A DNA stretch of 16,759 nt from Acidimicrobiia bacterium (GTDB taxonomy: Bacteria; Actinomycetota; Acidimicrobiia; IMCC26256; JAENVU01). Position numbers and translations under genes: made by a program. The stretch covers positions 1 to 16,759 of the forward strand of contig JADGON010000161.1 in the NCBI GenBank assembly GCA_017882945.1. Reading direction: 5' to 3'. Shown here one piece after another: positions 6,491-12,489 of this stretch. Numbering within the stretch: position 1 is the first letter of the stretch; each line of letters begins with the position of its first letter. Below the pieces are notes generated by a model. It was not told the DNA's origin. It made no database searches and saw nothing but the letters and a program-made list of their open reading frames with translations.

Positions 6491-6820
6491 GTGGCCAAGC
6501 AGAAGCCGCCTGCCAACAACATGATGAAGCAGGTCCAGAAGATGCAGGCGGACATGCTTGCGGCCCAAGAGGCGCTCGCGACCATGGAGGTCGAAGGCAG
6601 CGCCGGCGGTGGCATGGTCAAAGCCGTGGTCACCGGAGGCGGCGAGCTGCGCTCCGTGTCCATCTCGGCCGACGTCGTGGATCCCGACGACATCGAGATG
6701 CTCGAAGACCTCGTGGTCGCGGCCGTCACCGAGGCGATGCGTGCGTCCCAGGAGCTCCAGTCCGAGCAGATGGGCGGCGTGACCGGCGGCCTCGACCTCA
6801 GTGCCTTTGGCCTGGGCTGA
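6491..6820 (+). CDS. ybaB: YbaB/EbfC-family nucleoid-associated protein
   Basis: The 109-residue product contains NNMMKQVQKMQADMLAAQEAL (a long N-terminal helix), TMEVEGSAGGGMVKAVVTGG and RSVSISADVVDPDDIEMLED, all typical of YbaB/EbfC. Members form dimers that bind DNA as small nucleoid proteins. The gene lies between dnaX and recR as in most bacteria. It uses a GTG start with GGAGC about 6 nt upstream. It is 9 bp after dnaX and 12 bp before recR, so it is surely cotranscribed. Confidence 0.95.
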   Translation: MAKQKPPANNMMKQVQKMQADMLAAQEALATMEVEGSAGGGMVKAVVTGGGELRSVSISADVVDPDDIEMLEDLVVAAVTEAMRASQELQSEQMGGVTGGLDLSAFGLG

Positions 6821-6832
6821 GCCGGCCTGACC

Positions 6833-7441
6833 TTGGCGTCCTTCTACGAAGGGCCCGTCCAGCGGCTCATCGACGAGTTCGGACGGCTGCCCGGCATCGG
6901 TCCCAAGTCTGCGCAACGGATCGCCTACTACCTCCTCAAGGCCGCGCCCGAAGACGCGCGCCGACTTGCCGCATCCATCGTCGAGGTCAAGGAGAAGATC
7001 TCGTGGTGCCGGCGGTGCTTCAACATCGCGGAAGGCGAAGAGTGCGCGATCTGTCGTGACACGCGGCGCGACTCGACGGTGCTCTGCGTCGTCGAGGAAC
7101 CGCGCGACATCGTGGCGATCGAGCGGACCCAGGAGTTCCGTGGTCGCTACCACGTGTTGCAGGGAACGATCTCCCCGATCGAGGGGGTCGGGCCGGATCA
7201 GCTCCGCATCAAGGACCTGCTGCACCGGATCCCGGAGGAGGGCGTCGAGGAGGTCATCCTCGCCACGAACCCGAACACCGACGGCGAGGTCACGGCGATG
7301 TACCTGGCCAAGGTGCTGACGCCGCTCGGGCTCCGAGTCACTCGCATCGCGAGCGGGCTTCCTGTCGGTGGCGACCTCGAGTACGCCGACGAGGTCACCC
7401 TCGGCCGCGCTCTCGAAGGACGCCGAGTCGTCGACGGTTAG
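6833..7441 (+). CDS. recR: Recombination mediator protein RecR
   Basis: The 202-residue product has an N-terminal helix-hairpin-helix (RLIDEFGRLPGIGPKSAQRI, about 11-30), a C4 zinc finger (C59, C62, C71, C74), a Toprim domain (about 82-175, starting VLCVVEEPRDIVAIE) and the C-terminal GGDLEYADEVTLGRAL segment. It works with RecO and RecF to load RecA on gapped DNA. The start is a TTG at 6833; the family sequence begins with FYEGPVQRLIDE, and no ATG or GTG fits better. Its stop codon overlaps that of the convergent metX gene by 4 nt, so there is no room for a terminator between them. Confidence 0.97.
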   Translation: MASFYEGPVQRLIDEFGRLPGIGPKSAQRIAYYLLKAAPEDARRLAASIVEVKEKISWCRRCFNIAEGEECAICRDTRRDSTVLCVVEEPRDIVAIERTQEFRGRYHVLQGTISPIEGVGPDQLRIKDLLHRIPEEGVEEVILATNPNTDGEVTAMYLAKVLTPLGLRVTRIASGLPVGGDLEYADEVTLGRALEGRRVVDG

Positions 7442-8586
7442 ATGTCGGCGAGGGCTCGGGTGATGACCTTCCCGACGGCTTCGCTCTCGGTCAGGAAGCC
7501 GTCGTGACCGGAGATCGACTGGATGACCTCGACGCCGGAGTTGCGGGGGATGCGCGCCGCGAGCTCGTGCTGGAGCCGCAGCGGGTAGAGGCGGTCCGAC
7601 GAGATGCCCGCGATGGTGACGTCGCCGGTGATGCGTGAGAGCGCGGCTGCGATGCCACCGCGGCCGCGGCCCACGTCGTGGTGGTTCATCGCGCGCGACA
7701 GCACCACGTACGTGTTCGCATCGAAGCGCCAGGCGAGCTTCTCGCCGTGGTACTCCAGGTAGGACTCGACCGCGAAGCGTCCGCCGCTGAGCGGTTCTTC
7801 GTCGCCCTGGTGCCCGCGGCCGAAGCGCTCGTCGAACTCCGCCTCAGTCCGGTAGCTCACCTGGCCGATCCCGCGCGCGAGCGACATCCCTCGCCACGGC
7901 CCTTCGCCGGGCTCGGCCTCGTAGTAGTCGCCGCCGAGAAAGGACGGGTCCGACTCGATGGCCCGGATCTGCAGCGAGCAGAGCGCGATCTCCTCGGCCG
8001 TTGCCCGCGCGCCGCACGCGATGATCACGGCGCGCGGGACGCGCTCCGGGAACGAGACCGCCCATTCCATCGCGCGTTGACCACCCATTGATCCACCGAC
8101 GACAGCGGCCCAGCGATCGATGCCCAGCGTGTCCGTGAACGCCGCTTCGACGACGACCTGATCGCGAATCGTGATCATCGGGAACCGTGACCCGTAGGGC
8201 TTTGCGGTGACCGGATCCACCGACGCGGGACCGGTCGTTCCCTCGCAGCCGCCGAGCACGTTCGGGCACACCACGAAGAACCGGTCGGTGTCGATGGCCC
8301 TGCCCGGTCCGATTATCTCGTCCCACCAGCCGGTCCGTCCGTGGCCGGGGCCGGACGGCCCGGCGGCGTGGCTGTCGCCGGTGAGGGCGTGCAGCACCAG
8401 CACCGCGTTGTCGCGCGCCGCGTTCAACGTCCCCCAGGTCTCGTACGCGACCGTGACCGGTGCGAGCCGTCCGCCTGCTTCGAGCACGTGCGAGCGCGAC
8501 TCGAACAGCGTCGCGAACTGCCGCCGACCCGGCGGGTCGCCGTCGCGCCAGGCGCCGGTGACGGGAACGAACGAAGGGGGCGTCAT
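7438..8586 (-). CDS. metX: Homoserine O-acetyltransferase
   Basis: The 382-residue alpha/beta-hydrolase acylates homoserine with an acyl-CoA, the first committed step to methionine by direct sulfhydrylation. The nucleophile elbow GGSMGG holds S166, and the rest of the triad is D331 (ISSDRLYPL) and H361 (SISGHDGFL). Other family signatures are AYETWGTLN, LTGDSHAAG and NHHDVGRGRGG. Some MetX enzymes use succinyl-CoA; I cannot exclude that from sequence, but the adjacent MetY suits O-acetylhomoserine. The ATG at 8586 is 12 bp after the metY stop, so the two form an operon. The gene lacks an intergenic terminator because its end overlaps recR. Confidence 0.96.
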   Translation of the reverse strand: MTPPSFVPVTGAWRDGDPPGRRQFATLFESRSHVLEAGGRLAPVTVAYETWGTLNAARDNAVLVLHALTGDSHAAGPSGPGHGRTGWWDEIIGPGRAIDTDRFFVVCPNVLGGCEGTTGPASVDPVTAKPYGSRFPMITIRDQVVVEAAFTDTLGIDRWAAVVGGSMGGQRAMEWAVSFPERVPRAVIIACGARATAEEIALCSLQIRAIESDPSFLGGDYYEAEPGEGPWRGMSLARGIGQVSYRTEAEFDERFGRGHQGDEEPLSGGRFAVESYLEYHGEKLAWRFDANTYVVLSRAMNHHDVGRGRGGIAAALSRITGDVTIAGISSDRLYPLRLQHELAARIPRNSGVEVIQSISGHDGFLTESEAVGKVITRALADI

Positions 8587-8598
8587 CCGCCCGTCACG

Positions 8599-9897
8599 CT
8601 ATGCGCCCTTCGCGGCGCGGAAACCCGCCTCCAGGTCCGCCTGGATGTCCTCGATCGACTCCGTGCCCACCGAGAGCCGCACGAGGTCCTCCGTGACTCC
8701 GGCGGCGAGCTGCTCCGCCGAGTCGAGCTGCTGGTGCGTGGTCGTGGCGGGGTGGATCGCGAGGCTGCGGACGTCGCCGACGTTGGCGAGGTGGCTGAAC
8801 AGCTCGAGGTTGTTGATGAAGCTCGTGCCCGCCTCGAGCCCGCCCTTGATGCCGAACGCCACGATCGCGCCCTGACCCTTGGGGAGGTACTTCTTCGCCC
8901 GGTCGTTCCACCGGCTCGACTCGAGCCCCGGGTACGCGACCCACTCGACGTCGTCGCGCGCCTCCAGCCACTTCGCGACCGCCAGCGCGTTCTGCGAGTG
9001 CCGCTCCATGCGCAGGCTCAGGGTCTCGAGGCCCTGGAGGAAGAGGAACGAGTTGAACGGCGAGAGCGCGGCACCGATGTCGCGCTGGTACTGGAGCCGG
9101 GCCTTGAGGATGTACTGCGCGGGACGGAGCGGCTCGGGCAGCTCGGAGAAGATCAACCCGTGGTAGCTCGGGTCGGGCTCGGTGAAGTTGGCGAAGCGAC
9201 CGCTCCCGGCGTAGTCGAACTTCCCGCCGTCGACGATGATCCCGCCGATCGACGTGCCGTGACCGCCGATGAACTTCGTCGCGGAGTGCGTGATGATGTC
9301 GGCGCCCCACTGCAACGGGTTGAGCAGGTACGGGGTGGCGAGCGTGTTGTCGATCACGACCGGGATCTTGGCTTCGTGCGCGATGGCCGAGATGCCTTCG
9401 AGGTCGAGGATGTCGCCCTTCGGGTTCCCGATGCTCTCGCCGTAGAACGCCCGCGTGTTCGGTCGGATCGCGGCCTTCCAGGCATCGAGGTCGTCGGGAT
9501 CGTCGATGAAGGTGACCTCGATGCCGAGCTTCGGGAACGTGTAGTGCAGCTGGTTGTAGGTGCCGCCGTAGAGCGACGCGCTCGACACGATGTGGCCACC
9601 GTTCTCGGCGAGGTTGAGCAGCGCGATGGTCTGCGCCGCCATCCCGCTTCCGGCGGCGAGGGCACCCACGCCCCCTTCGAGCGCGGCGACGCGGTCCTCG
9701 AATGCCGCCTGGGTGGGATTCATGAGGCGCGTGTAGATGTTGCCGAGCTCCGCGAGCCCGAACAGCGCAGCCGCGTGGTCGGTGTCGCGGAACACGAACG
9801 ACGTCGTCTGGTAGATCGGGACCGCCCGAGCGCCGGTCGTGGGGTCGGGCTCGGCACCGGCGTGGATCTGACGGGTTTCGAATCCCCAGTCGGACAT
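8599..9897 (-). CDS. metY: O-acetylhomoserine sulfhydrylase (aminocarboxypropyltransferase)
   Basis: The 432-residue PLP enzyme of the Cys/Met-metabolism family begins WGFETRQIHAGAEPDPTTGA. The PLP lysine is K208 in THSATKFIGGHGT, and the aspartate that contacts the pyridine N is in VVIDNTLATPYL. NIYTRLMNPT and the late ATTTHQQLD region are typical of MetY rather than of MetB or MetC. It uses O-acetylhomoserine and sulfide to form homocysteine. I chose the ATG at 9897, which has GAGGAG about 6 nt upstream. The longer frame to 10023 would run across the promoter and is rejected. It is the first gene of the metY-metX operon. Confidence 0.96.
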   Translation of the reverse strand: MSDWGFETRQIHAGAEPDPTTGARAVPIYQTTSFVFRDTDHAAALFGLAELGNIYTRLMNPTQAAFEDRVAALEGGVGALAAGSGMAAQTIALLNLAENGGHIVSSASLYGGTYNQLHYTFPKLGIEVTFIDDPDDLDAWKAAIRPNTRAFYGESIGNPKGDILDLEGISAIAHEAKIPVVIDNTLATPYLLNPLQWGADIITHSATKFIGGHGTSIGGIIVDGGKFDYAGSGRFANFTEPDPSYHGLIFSELPEPLRPAQYILKARLQYQRDIGAALSPFNSFLFLQGLETLSLRMERHSQNALAVAKWLEARDDVEWVAYPGLESSRWNDRAKKYLPKGQGAIVAFGIKGGLEAGTSFINNLELFSHLANVGDVRSLAIHPATTTHQQLDSAEQLAAGVTEDLVRLSVGTESIEDIQADLEAGFRAAKGA

Positions 9898-9934
9898 GGT
9901 GGCTCCTCGGGTCGGCGTTGACGCGACGGTCGCG

Positions 9935-9963
9935 ACGCTACGATCCGATTCCCGAGTGGTCAA
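9935..9963 (-). promoter_or_regulatory. Sigma70-like promoter of metY-metX
   Basis: On the minus strand TTGACC (9963-9958) and TAGCGT (9940-9935) are separated by exactly 17 bp. The predicted start lies near 9928, giving a leader of about 30 nt with a Shine-Dalgarno sequence. That is too short for a SAM riboswitch. Confidence 0.7.
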
Positions 9964-9978
9964 GTCGGATTTGAGTCG

Positions 9979-10007
9979 TTGACCCGGGGCAGTCGGAAGC
10001 CCATGAT
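9979..10007 (+). promoter_or_regulatory. Sigma70-like promoter of the DUF4234 gene, leaderless
   Basis: TTGACC (9979-9984), 17 bp, then CATGAT (10002-10007). The start codon at 10014 lies 6 nt past the -10 box, so the mRNA would begin at or next to the ATG. The -35 box is back-to-back with that of metY, 15 bp apart. Confidence 0.6.
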
Positions 10008-10013
10008 GCCGAC

Positions 10014-10412
10014 ATGAACTCACCCGTTCCGCCCCCGCCCTCCGGCGCGCTGCAATTCCCCGGTCCGCCGGGAAAGGTGCGCTCTCCTGTCGCGGTGATC
10101 ATCTTCAGCATCATCACGCTGGGGATCTACACGCTGTACTGGTACTACGCGGTCTTCACCGAGTTGAAGGACCGCACCGGCAACGGCGTCGGTGGCCCGA
10201 TCGGCTTGCTGCTCGGCCTCTGCATCGGGATCGTCAACATCTTCCTGCTGCCCTCCGAGGTCGGCAACATGTACGCGCAGGAAGGCCTCGAGAAGCCGGT
10301 CACCGGCTTGACCGGATTCTGGGTGCTGATCCCGTTGATCGGGTCGATCATCTGGTTCATCAAGGTGCAGAACGCGCTGAACCACCGCTGGGAGGCGAGC
10401 GGCGCGATCTGA
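10014..10412 (+). CDS. DUF4234-family membrane protein
   Basis: The 132-residue protein has a short proline-rich N-terminus (SPVPPPPSG, then FPGPPGKVRSP). Two or three hydrophobic segments follow: VAVIIFSIITLGIYTLYWYY (about 26-45), a central segment (IGLLLGLCIGIVNIFLL) and a third (TGFWVLIPLIGSIIWFIKVQ). The pattern TLGIYTLYWYY is typical of DUF4234. The function of the family is unknown; it is an integral membrane protein. No Shine-Dalgarno sequence is visible, in line with a leaderless transcript. The DUF2752 gene follows on the same strand after 30 bp but seems to have its own -10 box. Confidence 0.85.
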   Translation: MNSPVPPPPSGALQFPGPPGKVRSPVAVIIFSIITLGIYTLYWYYAVFTELKDRTGNGVGGPIGLLLGLCIGIVNIFLLPSEVGNMYAQEGLEKPVTGLTGFWVLIPLIGSIIWFIKVQNALNHRWEASGAI

Positions 10413-10429
10413 CGCCGACCCCAGCGGTC

Positions 10430-10435
10430 TAGCGT
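10430..10435 (+). promoter_or_regulatory. Candidate -10 box (TAGCGT) for a leaderless DUF2752 mRNA
   Basis: TAGCGT is followed by exactly 7 nt and then the GTG at 10443. The predicted transcription start is the start codon itself. No convincing -35 box is seen (ATCTGA at 10407-10412 is the best at 17 bp). Confidence 0.5.
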
Positions 10436-10442
10436 TGGTGAC

Positions 10443-10862
10443 GTGACGGCAACGACCTTCGCGTCGAGGCATCGGGCAGCACCCTGGATCGCCGGGGGGC
10501 TCCTTCTCGGTGGATGCGTGGCGCTGGCCGTCGTCGATCCGACCCACGGGCCGCCCTTGTGCCCGTTCAAGGCGGTGACGGGGCTCGACTGCCCCGGCTG
10601 CGGCGGAACCCGCGCCGCCCATCAGCTGTTCACGGGCCACCTGGGCGCCGCCGTGGATTACAACGTGCTCGCGGTGCTCGCGATGCCGTTCATCCTCTGG
10701 GGACTCTTCGTCTCCCTCACCGCGATGCTGGGCGGCCCCCGGTGGCGGGGGATCTCGCTGTCGCCGCAGTGGACCCGCATCGCCGCGGTGGTCGTCGTCG
10801 CGTTCTGGGTGCTGCGCAACATCCCGATCGCGCCGTTCAACTGGCTCGGCACCGGCGCCTGA
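10443..10862 (+). CDS. DUF2752-family membrane protein
   Basis: The 139-residue membrane protein has three likely transmembrane segments: APWIAGGLLLGGCVALAVV (13-31), NVLAVLAMPFILWGLFVSL (74-92) and IAAVVVVAFWVL (113-124). Between the first and second lies the family signature CPFKAVTGLDCPGCGGTRA, with C40, C50 and C53. The cysteines might bind a metal or act in redox, but the function of DUF2752 is unknown. The start is GTG; no Shine-Dalgarno sequence is visible. The gene ends 18 bp before a strong terminator hairpin. Confidence 0.87.
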   Translation: MTATTFASRHRAAPWIAGGLLLGGCVALAVVDPTHGPPLCPFKAVTGLDCPGCGGTRAAHQLFTGHLGAAVDYNVLAVLAMPFILWGLFVSLTAMLGGPRWRGISLSPQWTRIAAVVVVAFWVLRNIPIAPFNWLGTGA

Positions 10863-10880
10863 GCGCCGGGGCTGAACGCG

Positions 10881-10908
10881 ACGGGAGCGGCCCGCAGGCC
10901 GCTCCCGT
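10881..10908. terminator. Strong bidirectional hairpin terminator
   Basis: A perfect 12-bp stem, ACGGGAGCGGCC (10881-10892) with GGCCGCTCCCGT (10897-10908), encloses the tetraloop CGCA. On the plus strand it is followed by TT. It separates the convergent DUF2752 gene and the poly-proline membrane protein gene and can serve both. Confidence 0.8.
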
Positions 10909-10935
10909 TTCCGGTTCTCGTTGGGCTTCCCGGTG

Positions 10936-11643
10936 TTACGCGACCGGCGCCACCGGCTCGCCCCGCAGCGTGCGGTATGCGTACGCCACGGCGATCGCGG
11001 TGATGCCGTAGGTGAACAGCAGTCCGATGCCGCAGAGGATTGCGCCAACCAGGTTGATCCCGAACAGCGCCAGGCCGAAGACGAAGAGCTCGCCGAGGCG
11101 GCCCGACGTCATCTCTTGGGACTTCTTCAAGGCGTCCGTGGGGCTGATCGACGGGTTCTCGACGATGATGAATCCGTAGAACATGAAGATGATCGCCACG
11201 AAGATTCCCGGGATGATGCAGAGCAGCAAGCCGACCCAGAGCATGATCCCGAACAGGATCGCCGCGACGATGAACGATCCGAGTCCTTCGGTCTCGAACA
11301 GCATGTTGACCTCGGGAGTCTCGCCCCGTACGACGGCCAGCGCGGCTCTGATCAGGCCCATCGTCAGGATCATCGAGACGACGAATGCCGCGATCGAGAA
11401 GATCAGGCTGACGAAGAAGTTCCCGGTCGCCTGGCCGATCAGGCCGATGATGAACTGCGCGGCAAAGATCACCAGGGTGATCAGCAGAAGTGGGCCGATG
11501 TTCTTCCAGTACGCGGTCCAGCCGTAGCCGACCGCATCACCGACGCTGAACGCCGCGGCACCTCCTGCTGCCGGCATGGGACCACCGGCGGGCGGGGGAG
11601 GCGGAGGCGGCGGGGGTGGCGGCGGCGGAGGTGCCTGGGACAT
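10936..11643 (-). CDS. Poly-proline membrane protein (glycerophosphodiesterase membrane-domain-like)
   Basis: The 235-residue protein starts MSQA, then has 14 consecutive prolines, a glycine/alanine-rich linker and a membrane domain with about five or six segments (for example IGPLLLITLVIFAAQFIIGL, AFVVSMILTMGLIRAALAVV and ILFGIMLWVGLLLCIIPGIF). Features such as VGDAVGYGWTAYWKN, CIIPGIFVAIIFMFYGFIIVE and DALKKSQEMTSGRLGELF resemble the membrane domain seen in DUF975/glycerophosphodiesterase-type proteins. The family match is only approximate and no enzyme activity is implied. Translation of the proline run would demand EF-P. The start has GGGAGC about 7 nt upstream. It follows the RDD gene on the same strand with a 75-bp gap. 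Confidence 0.8.
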   Translation of the reverse strand: MSQAPPPPPPPPPPPPPPAGGPMPAAGGAAAFSVGDAVGYGWTAYWKNIGPLLLITLVIFAAQFIIGLIGQATGNFFVSLIFSIAAFVVSMILTMGLIRAALAVVRGETPEVNMLFETEGLGSFIVAAILFGIMLWVGLLLCIIPGIFVAIIFMFYGFIIVENPSISPTDALKKSQEMTSGRLGELFVFGLALFGINLVGAILCGIGLLFTYGITAIAVAYAYRTLRGEPVAPVA

Positions 11644-11718
11644 GGAACGCTCCCTTTATCGAGATCACGCGGACTGATCGACGTTACCGATGGTTGTCGG
11701 CAAGAACGCGGCAATCCT

Positions 11719-12465
11719 TCAGACCCGGCCCGTCTTTGCCGCGGCGACGGCTTCGAGAAATGGCTCGGAGGGCCAGCTGGGATCGGCGCCGACGACCTTT
11801 GGACGCAACCGAACGGCGATCTCGTCGGCCAAATGCAGGCGGGCGTGATAGGCGAGGCTCGTCCGGCGTTCCAGGAACCGCCGGACGGTGATGAGCTCGT
11901 CGGGCGTGATCGCACTCACGTCCCAGCCCACCGCCACCGGAGGGCCCATTGCCGAGGGACGGGGAGCGGCGTAGCGGGGCTGGACGAAGCGCTCGCGAGA
12001 AACCACAGTCCCGGCCGCGAGGTCCCCGAGCCGTTGGTTCTCCCGGGTGGCGACCACCGCGATGGTGCCGATCGGGCAGAGGATCAAGGTCAGGAGGTCC
12101 CACCCGTCGACGAGGCGGAGCAGGTTCCGGACCGCGCTCGGGATGAAGCCCACGGGGCCGCCGTCGATGCGCACGACCCGCAATCCGACGGCCATCTTCC
12201 CGGGAGTACGCCCGCGATTCAGGACCTCGAAGAGCACGAAATAGCCGAACAGCACGAGAAAAGCGAGGACGAGGAGGCCGGCGACGACGAATCCGCTGCT
12301 GTTGCCGCCGAACGCGCTGAAGATGAGAAGTGCTCCGATGAGCAGGAACACTTCTATCGTGAGATCGAGCAATCCGGCGATTGCCCGTGAACCCAACCCG
12401 GCGAGCGTGATCTCCATGTCCACGCCTTCAGGAGTGCTGATCGTGATCTGGTCGTCGAGTCGCAC
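11719..12465 (-). CDS. RDD-family membrane protein
   Basis: The 248-residue protein begins with the conserved N-terminus VRLDDQITISTPEGVDMEIT followed by LAGLGSRAIAGLLDL, the start of the RDD domain. Membrane segments lie around TIEVFLLIGALLIFSAF, FVVAGLLVLAFLVLFGYFVL and LLTLILCPIGTIAVV. RGRTPGKMAVGLRVV and ENQRLGDLAAGTVVSRE are typical RDD landmarks. After the domain comes a soluble helical C-terminus of about 70 residues with ITPDELITVRRFLERRTSL, seen in actinobacterial members. The function is unknown; a transport role has been proposed for the family. I chose the GTG at 12465 because the conserved N-terminus needs it and a -10 box lies 7 nt upstream. The ATG at 12418 is an alternative. 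It is divergent from the SpoIIM-like gene by only 24 bp. Confidence 0.88.
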   Translation of the reverse strand: MRLDDQITISTPEGVDMEITLAGLGSRAIAGLLDLTIEVFLLIGALLIFSAFGGNSSGFVVAGLLVLAFLVLFGYFVLFEVLNRGRTPGKMAVGLRVVRIDGGPVGFIPSAVRNLLRLVDGWDLLTLILCPIGTIAVVATRENQRLGDLAAGTVVSRERFVQPRYAAPRPSAMGPPVAVGWDVSAITPDELITVRRFLERRTSLAYHARLHLADEIAVRLRPKVVGADPSWPSEPFLEAVAAAKTGRV

Positions 12466-12472
12466 AGGAGAA

Positions 12473-12478
12473 ACGGTA
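12473..12478 (-). promoter_or_regulatory. Candidate -10 box (TACCGT) for a leaderless RDD mRNA
   Basis: TACCGT on the minus strand is followed by exactly 7 nt and the GTG at 12465. It overlaps the -10 box of the divergent gene by 2 bp. No clear -35 box at 17 bp is seen. Confidence 0.5.
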
Positions 12479-12482
12479 GACA
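12477..12482 (+). promoter_or_regulatory. Candidate -10 box (TAGACA) for a leaderless SpoIIM-like mRNA
   Basis: TAGACA is followed by exactly 7 nt and the GTG at 12490. It matches the TANNNT pattern except for the last base. With the minus-strand box it forms an overlapping divergent promoter in a 24-bp gap. Confidence 0.42.
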
Positions 12483-12489
12483 ATCCCCG

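Noticed and set aside
8341..9921. Long plus-strand open frame of 526 codons
   Set aside because: It is the antisense shadow of metX and metY, which have full family motifs. High GC makes such frames common.
9958..9984. GGTCAA/TTGACC inverted repeat as a repressor operator
   Set aside because: Each arm is explained as the -35 box of one of two divergent promoters with exact 17-bp spacers. An operator role is possible but not needed.
9898..10013. Possible SAM riboswitch upstream of metY
   Set aside because: I see no SAM-I, SAM-II or SAM-IV core, and the predicted leader from the TTGACC-17-TAGCGT promoter is only about 30 nt.
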